Of a DNA stretch of 64,000 bases, positions 58,526 through 64,000 are shown piece by piece; the stretch's first letter is position 1, and the number at the start of each line of letters is the position of its first letter. A program made the position numbers and the translations under genes. The notes under the pieces are model-generated. The model saw nothing but the letters and a program-made list of their open reading frames with translations, was not told where the DNA came from and ran no database searches. Origin of the DNA: Cryptomeria japonica (Eukaryota > Streptophyta > Pinopsida > Cupressales > Cupressaceae). The stretch spans positions 284,145,957 to 284,209,956 of the forward strand of contig NC_081410.1 in assembly GCF_030272615.1 (NCBI RefSeq), written 5' to 3'.

Positions 58526-59762
58526 TGATGTTAGGACAACATTGTTTAGAAGATTAAATCAAGTCTTGATAATGCCTCTGATGAAGATAAAAATCCTGAT
58601 TGTGTGCCCCCTCAGGAAATTTATTATGAAATTATTGAAAAATTTGATTGAGCGATTGACCTCACAATAATTGATTGAAAAGATTTGAAAATAGGCCTGC
58701 CAATTAAATTCATTTGAAAAACAAATAAAATTGGCCCGCTTGAAAAATTAATTACCCCTCCAAAAAAATCAAAAAGGTAATAATAAAATTAACCTAGGTC
58801 ATTTTATCCTCATTTTCAATTTTGTCAGCTTTTGGAGAAAGAAGAAATTGGAGTGTTGAGCAGGAAAGATGGTGATCCAGTACAAGAGCCATCGATTTGA
58901 GCGTGTTGTTGATATCAGATACCTACTGAGTATGGCCCACTTGTGAGTGACCTATCTTGAGCTTTGTTTTGAGTTTTCATACAAGTTTGCATGTTGTTCG
59001 AATTATTTAGGGTTGTTTTTGAATTTTTTCAATTTTCGCGTGTTAGTTTCTCGCATTTGGTAGCTAGTTTAGCACATGCATTGATTAGGTTAACACATTT
59101 GATAGCTTAGCACATTTATCATTTCTGTTCATACATTTTTCATATATGTTAATGCATTTGTAGGGTTAGCGCATATGTCGATTAAGTTCACGCTTTTGCC
59201 TATTATGTTAGCGCATTCAGATGAAGTCGTTCTTCTGTTCAATATGTTTGCGCATTTGCCTTCTAGGTTAGTGCTTTTGCTAGTTTTAGCACTTGTGCAT
59301 TGTAGGTTAGCGCATATGTTTAGATAGACAACACATTTGTTTTAAAATTGAACTTTTTGATTTTTGACAATGTTGAAGTTCGATGAGATGAATCTAATTA
59401 GACAATTGATGTGTGAATATTGATAGATTGATAGATGAATAATGATGATTAATCAATTCTTTGTTTTGTTTGATTGATTTGATAGATAGATTTATCAATA
59501 GGATTGATTACCTGATAGATGTTTCGATTGATAGGATTATTGTTGGTTTGTTGATTGATAAGTTGATTGAAGCTTGAAGAGACTGATTTAATCTCTAATA
59601 AAGAGCTTGATTTGTTTGACCATTTGATTGATAGCCTAATTTGCTTGATAGAAAATATTTGATTGAAATGTTGATTTGATAGGATAAATGATTGATAGAA
59701 AACCAGTCTGATTAAAATAGGAGAAACTAGATGTTCTCTAGTCTCAGGAAAAATTCCTGGCT
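58526..59762 (+). other. Leader between gypsy tract and PMD gene, with GTTAGCGCATTTG words
   Basis: No coding frame that I recognise. At 59045-59340 a 13-nt word close to GTTAGCGCATTTG recurs about fourteen times at irregular 20-27-bp spacing. 59390-59715 is low-complexity GATTGATAGA sequence. Confidence 0.6.
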
Positions 59763-61057
59763 ATGCGCCATTTAGTTCTAGAGCTGACTCAGGATGAGAT
59801 TAGACACATTGATGCCTATGGATTACATCACCTATTATGCATACTTGACATTACAAATAATAGGGGGTTGTTGACCGCATTAGTTGAGAGATGGAACAAT
59901 GAGCATAACACGTTTCACCTACCCACTAGTGAAATTAGTGTGATGCTCGAGGATGTGTATAGGATCCTTCACATCCCTGTGATTGGAGATCTTGTCCAGT
60001 ATGACTACCAGAATCTTAGTGGGACCGATGCATGCAGGACAGTGTTCAGTGATCAGAGCATTGATGGGGAACAGATTCGATGGGAGGACATGATTATGCA
60101 CTATGATACTCTCCCAGTGATACTCACAGGCTTGATTGGTGGGTTTATATGTCCTGATAGGAGATCTTGAGGATTTTTCATTGGATGGGGAGGGATTATG
60201 AAGAGCATGATACAACATCATACTCGATATGCATGGGGTGTGTGTATGCTTGCACATTTATATCATAATTTACACCATGTTGTTTATGATGGCGGTGCTA
60301 GTCTCTCGCTTGGATGCACACAACTTCACGTCTGGTGTTGGGAGCATATCGTTGTTACCTGACTGATACATGATAGAGTTCACGGTGATGGTCAGCCATT
60401 TCTATATGTTTACAAAGGTATCATTACTCAGCCTAAGCTAGGTAAGCTTGAGTTTTGGTGATGGGTTTTAGATTCTATGGATGTGGTTATTTGGAGACCA
60501 TATATTCATTGTGAGCCTTCATTGGAGGACACTCAGATTTTGCCATTGATTTTACAGAGTAGATATTTGATTGATCGTACTCCATTTGTCATTGAAAGGT
60601 AGTTGTTTGGTTGCATTTTGAAATAGTTTGGTATTGTTCAACACATGCCTTCTAGCATCACTATGTATGCACAGTGGTATAAGGACATACGAGATTGGGG
60701 TCCTTTATTGTCTTTTAAGATAGCATACATAGTTTTTGGTTGTTCCTATTGTAGCATATGATTTGAGACCACACATTTTGGATGTGGGGATTACAATAGA
60801 TTATGCTTAGTACCTTCTTGTACGACACTTTTCTCGCATTATTGATCCTGCAGACCCTCCTCCCAGCTTAGGAGATAAGGAGGATGCTTCAAATGATCCT
60901 TTTGTCTGATGGCAGAGATGGAGGCAAGATCTTAGAGCTGCTCAAGAGGCCAAGGGATATGGGGGAGATGATGGTGGAGATGGCCGAGGAGGGAGATGAG
61001 GTCGAGGTTGAGTTCGAGGAGGACCTTTTAGATAGGTTAGGAGAGGTGGGAGACCAC
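59763..61057 (+). pseudogene. Plant mobile domain (PMD) pseudogene
   Basis: Open from ATG 59763 for 135 codons: an N-terminal helix region, then VERWNNEHNTFHLPTSEI and VMLEDVYRILHIPVIGD, the hallmark of the plant mobile domain (aminotransferase-like, also in MAIL1/MAIN and PP7-like proteins). The same frame goes on past TGA codons at 60168, 60359 and about 60460 and TAG codons near 60601 and 60625. It reads LAHLYHNLHHVVYDGG, LHVWCWEHIV, SRYLIDRTPFVIER and FGIVQHMPSSITMYAQWYKD. Most stops look like C-to-T changes of Arg or Gln codons. The tail, in a shifted frame (60910 on), is rich in Gly and Arg (AKGYGGDDGGDGRGGR). P3 is inserted at 61058. In plants PMD genes exist both as host genes and inside transposons; here the neighbours favour a transposon passenger. 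Confidence 0.75.
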
Positions 61058-62607
61058 TGTTGGCATTAAAATAGAAAGGAGATTGTTGGCATTACAATAG
61101 AAAGGAGATTGTTGGCATTACAATAGAAAGGAGATTGTTGGCATTTCAATAAGGATATTGAGAAGGTTGTTGGAGATTATTGATATAACTAAAGAAGGAT
61201 GATTACTGTCTTAATAATATTATTTTGTCATTGATGTCAAGAAATTGATTTTCTGATTCAATATGATGTTGCCATATCTTGAGAAGTATGTTTTGATGAG
61301 TATTAAGAGGTCGGTAAGTGACACAGAAAGAATGTGATAATGAAGGGGAGAAATAAGTTATTCAATGGGCAACTATTACCAAGTTAGACAATGATGAGAT
61401 CATGTTGTTTTGATTATTTTGATATCCTACATATGTTGTTGATTATAAGTTTAATACTGTACTATGTCATTGAGCAAAGAATCTAGTCGGAAACCCTAAG
61501 GTACCTAGTCGGTAAACCCTAAGGTTATCGATATCGGTTAAAGAAGGTAGAATGTCTACCGAGTGAAGTTCAGTATTAACCGAGTAACAATCAAGTTATA
61601 ATAGATCACATTGGATGAATAAAAGCATTATTTAATGAAGAATGTTGATGAGCTAGAGATGAATAAATGATTGGTATGTCGCATAAGAAGTTTGTTGAGG
61701 ATCGATGACATGGAAAATCAAGAGGAAGATCTACAACACAGATTGAACTGCAATAACCTAGCACAAGTTCCAAGGAAGGAATGCAAGTTCCAAGGTGAGG
61801 TAAAACATTTTTCAGATCGAAGGATACATTGAACCTAGTCAAGTTTGAAGATCTGATGGCTAAGATTGATGATGGGAAATGTGATCAAGGAGATTAAGCA
61901 GTTAGAAATTGTTTATAAATAAGAAACTGTTGATGAACAATGTATGTAAGCAAATTTATGCACAATGATGCTACAATAATATTTACTGAGGACATAAGCT
62001 TGAAGATCTGATTGAAGAACAGATTGAGAAGCCTAGCAAGCCCAACAAGGGACAAGATAAGTCTTATGACAAGATTGTTTTGAGCACATAGAATTTGCTT
62101 TAGCATTTTAGATGTGAAGTTGCAGATATATTTTATTACTATTATTTATTTTGTAAGTGACAGGAAATCTCTTAACCGAGTGGACCTAATAGTCTTATTT
62201 GTAAATCTTCTAGCAAGGTAACATTCTAAATGAGTGTTTGAAATCCTTTGACAAGGTCACTTCTAACAAAGTGCAAGACTCTAACAAGTCTGAGGGAAAT
62301 CCCTTAACCGGGTCACATCTAGCAATGTATTTGTAATCTTTAACAGGATTAGCTTTTAACCGAGCATACTCTAGAAGGGTATATTTCTTAGTGTGTCTGA
62401 AATCCCATAGTGGTTTTTCCCTATTTGGGTTTCCACATTAAATCTGGTGTTAAATGTGTTATGATGTTTCAAGTGTATCTGTTTATGAGTATTTAATGAT
62501 TTATAGTCATAGTTTCATATTAGTAAAGGCTACCAAGGTTGAATCTGCTGAATACATTGTATTGTGAAGTTTTTATGATTCACCCCCCCCTCTCATCTTA
62601 ACTAACA
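61058..62607 (+). repeat. Element P3 5' LTR with tripled 5' end
   Basis: Begins with three tandem copies of a 26-bp unit (TGTTGGCATTACAATAGAAA plus GGAGAT) at 61058, 61084 and 61110, then the LTR body from 61136. It ends TTAACTAACA. P1 has a single related unit. TATA-like TATAAATAAG lies near 61914. Confidence 0.88.
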
Positions 62608-62622
62608 ATTGGTATCAGAGCT
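62608..62622 (+). other. Element P3 primer-binding site
   Basis: ATTGGTATCAGAGCT directly after the LTR, identical in its core to that of P1. Confidence 0.85.
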
Positions 62623-62670
62623 TTGGACTCCAGAAGAAAAGTTTAAAGGTACTTGAGCCAAGATCCGAAG

Positions 62671-64000
62671 ATGTATAAAAGGGATGCACCAAAGCTATGA
62701 TTGAAATAACATCAGCATTGACAATGGAAGAGATGTATAACTAACATATTATCTAGATAATGATTACATAGCACCTAGCACCAGCCCGATGACAATGGAA
62801 GAGATAAAGGCAAAGCAAGAACATATTCAAGCTATGATTGAAATAACATCAGCATTGACCGACTCAGAGTTTAATGATCTAGAAGGCTGTAATGATGCAA
62901 AGGCGATGTGGTCTAAGCTCATATCTGTGTATGGTGGTGATGAACATGTTCAAAGAGAAAAAGTAGATAGTCTAAGAGGTCAACTTGAATCCATGAGAAT
63001 GAATGAAGGTGAGAACATAACCCAATATAGTACAAGGTTAAAGGAAACTATCAATCAAATGAAAGGAGCAGGAGGAACTATTGAAGAAAAGTATGTAACA
63101 AGTAAGTTGCTTAGAACACTTCTACCTGCTTATATTATTCGAGTCTCTACAATCAATGAATTAAGGTTTGTGCCAAACATGCCAGTCTCTTTGGATGCTA
63201 CTATCAGTAAGCTACATGCATTTGAGTTAAGTAATTTTGATAACAGTGGGTCCTCGGTAAATAAAGTTGAATCTGCATTCAGTTCTTTTCATATTGGCGA
63301 ATCTGATGATTACAATGATAGAATGTATAAGTATACTGAAGGAAATCACAGTGGAGCAAATGAAAGATTTTGCAAAAACATGGAAGAGGTGCACAAACTA
63401 TATGAAGAAATCAAAACACAATAAGAGTTTGAAGCATTATTAGCCAGAAGGTTATCAAGAGGCAAAGATAAGTATAAAGGAAAGTTACCTTTAAAATGTT
63501 TTAACTGTGATAGAATAGGACATATGGCTTCTAACTGTCCTAACAAAGAATCTAGTGAAAAGAGAGAATACCAAGATGACAGACAGAAAGACAACCAATA
63601 CAGAGGACACCGAGACTTTAGAAGGAAAGATAGAAAGACATGCCTAGTAGCTAATGAGGAATCCAATGATGATAAATTTGATGGGACTGATACAGAGGAA
63701 GTTGTTTATGTGGCTATCAAAGATGGATCAGATGAAGAAAGGTATGAAGAAAAATCCCTAATATCTCACATAAATAAAAATAATTCTTGTATCATAGATA
63801 GTGGATGCTCACATCACATGATAGGTGATAAACACAAGTTTGTTAAATTAGAAGACTATGATGGAGGATATGTAAGATTTGGTAATGATGCACCATGTCC
63901 GATGAAAGGTAAAGGATCTATAACACTTCTTGACAATGCTAAATGTGATGATGTATACTGGGTTGAATGTTTGAAATACAATTTGTTGAGTGTAGAACAA
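62671..64000 (+). pseudogene. Element P3 gag and protease, partial
   Basis: ATG 62671 opens MYKRDAPKL and stops at once: about 100 bases of the P1-type N terminus are replaced by a scrambled copy of sequence found 140 bp downstream. From 62789 the frame is open for 211 codons through the UBN2-type gag core, then TAA at 63422-63424 (P1 has GAA). The same frame continues with the knuckle CFNCDRIGHMASNC (about 63498) and the protease site CIIDSGCSHHMIG (about 63790) to the window edge. By eye it is very close to P1. Confidence 0.85.

Larger units (their letters stand above)
61058..64000 (+). mobile_element. Copia element P3, cut by the window end
   Basis: Same family as P1: LTR 61058-62607, primer site at 62608, gag and protease region to 64000. 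It is inserted after ACCAC (61053-61057) in the tail of the PMD pseudogene. The 3' half lies outside the window, so the target duplication cannot be checked. Confidence 0.88.

Noticed and set aside
59763-60170. An intact small PMD gene of 135 codons
   Set aside because: Homology continues in the same frame beyond the stop for another 200 codons or so, with more stops. It is the 5' piece of a pseudogene.
60884-61069. A small acidic protein (61 codons) at the end of the PMD region
   Set aside because: The overlapping frame gives the Gly/Arg-rich tail expected for such genes. The acidic reading is its shadow.
46012-62622. tRNA gene fragments suggested by GGTATCAGAGC
   Set aside because: These are primer-binding sites next to LTRs, not tRNA genes. 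No cloverleaf surrounds them.

Overview
The window reads as nuclear DNA of a seed plant with a large, repeat-rich genome. I saw no intact cellular gene, no RNA gene and no CRISPR array. It is AT-rich and made almost wholly of a satellite array followed by nested, decayed LTR retrotransposons of plant Ty1/copia type (primer sites TTGGTATCAGAGC) and Ty3/gypsy type. A gymnosperm is my guess, from the density of old full-length elements. Species cannot be read from the sequence.

1-20850: a satellite with a monomer of about 148 bp. Nine distinguishable monomers (called A to I here) form a higher-order repeat (HOR) of about 1331 bp. The array runs on the plus strand from 1 to 8893, flips at 8894, and runs on the minus strand to 20850. 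Both arms carry the same 381-bp internal duplication, so the arms share ancestry around the flip. Several units carry deletions of part of a monomer or of whole monomers.

20851-31111: a minus-strand copia relic (C2: gag at 28629-29520, protease and integrase at 21067-22226) split by a second minus-strand LTR element, N (22227-28628). N has two LTRs, a primer site and a polypurine tract, but no protease, integrase or reverse transcriptase. It encodes a coiled-coil protein with five zinc knuckles and a second long frame of about 660 codons that I do not recognise. N is the best candidate here for something not yet described.

31112-55289: a minus-strand copia element M, split by two later insertions. 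A Ty3/gypsy element G (34223-43557) is flanked by a perfect 5-bp target duplication and has two 1038-bp LTRs, but its reverse transcriptase is deleted. A plus-strand copia element P1 (44488-52131) is near full length. Removing G and P1 rejoins the M reading frame at each site.

55290-64000: a gypsy LTR on the minus strand (ending at 58507) interrupted by a small rearranged LTR element S. Then comes a plus-strand plant mobile domain (PMD) pseudogene lying antisense beside that gypsy LTR. Finally a second P1-family copia element, P3, begins at 61058 inside the PMD gene's tail and runs off the window.

None of the coding frames is intact. Many stop codons look like C-to-T changes of Gln or Arg codons (or G-to-A of Trp), as expected after long cytosine methylation. 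Element and monomer names (A-I, C2, N, M, G, P1, P3, S) are labels for this report only.
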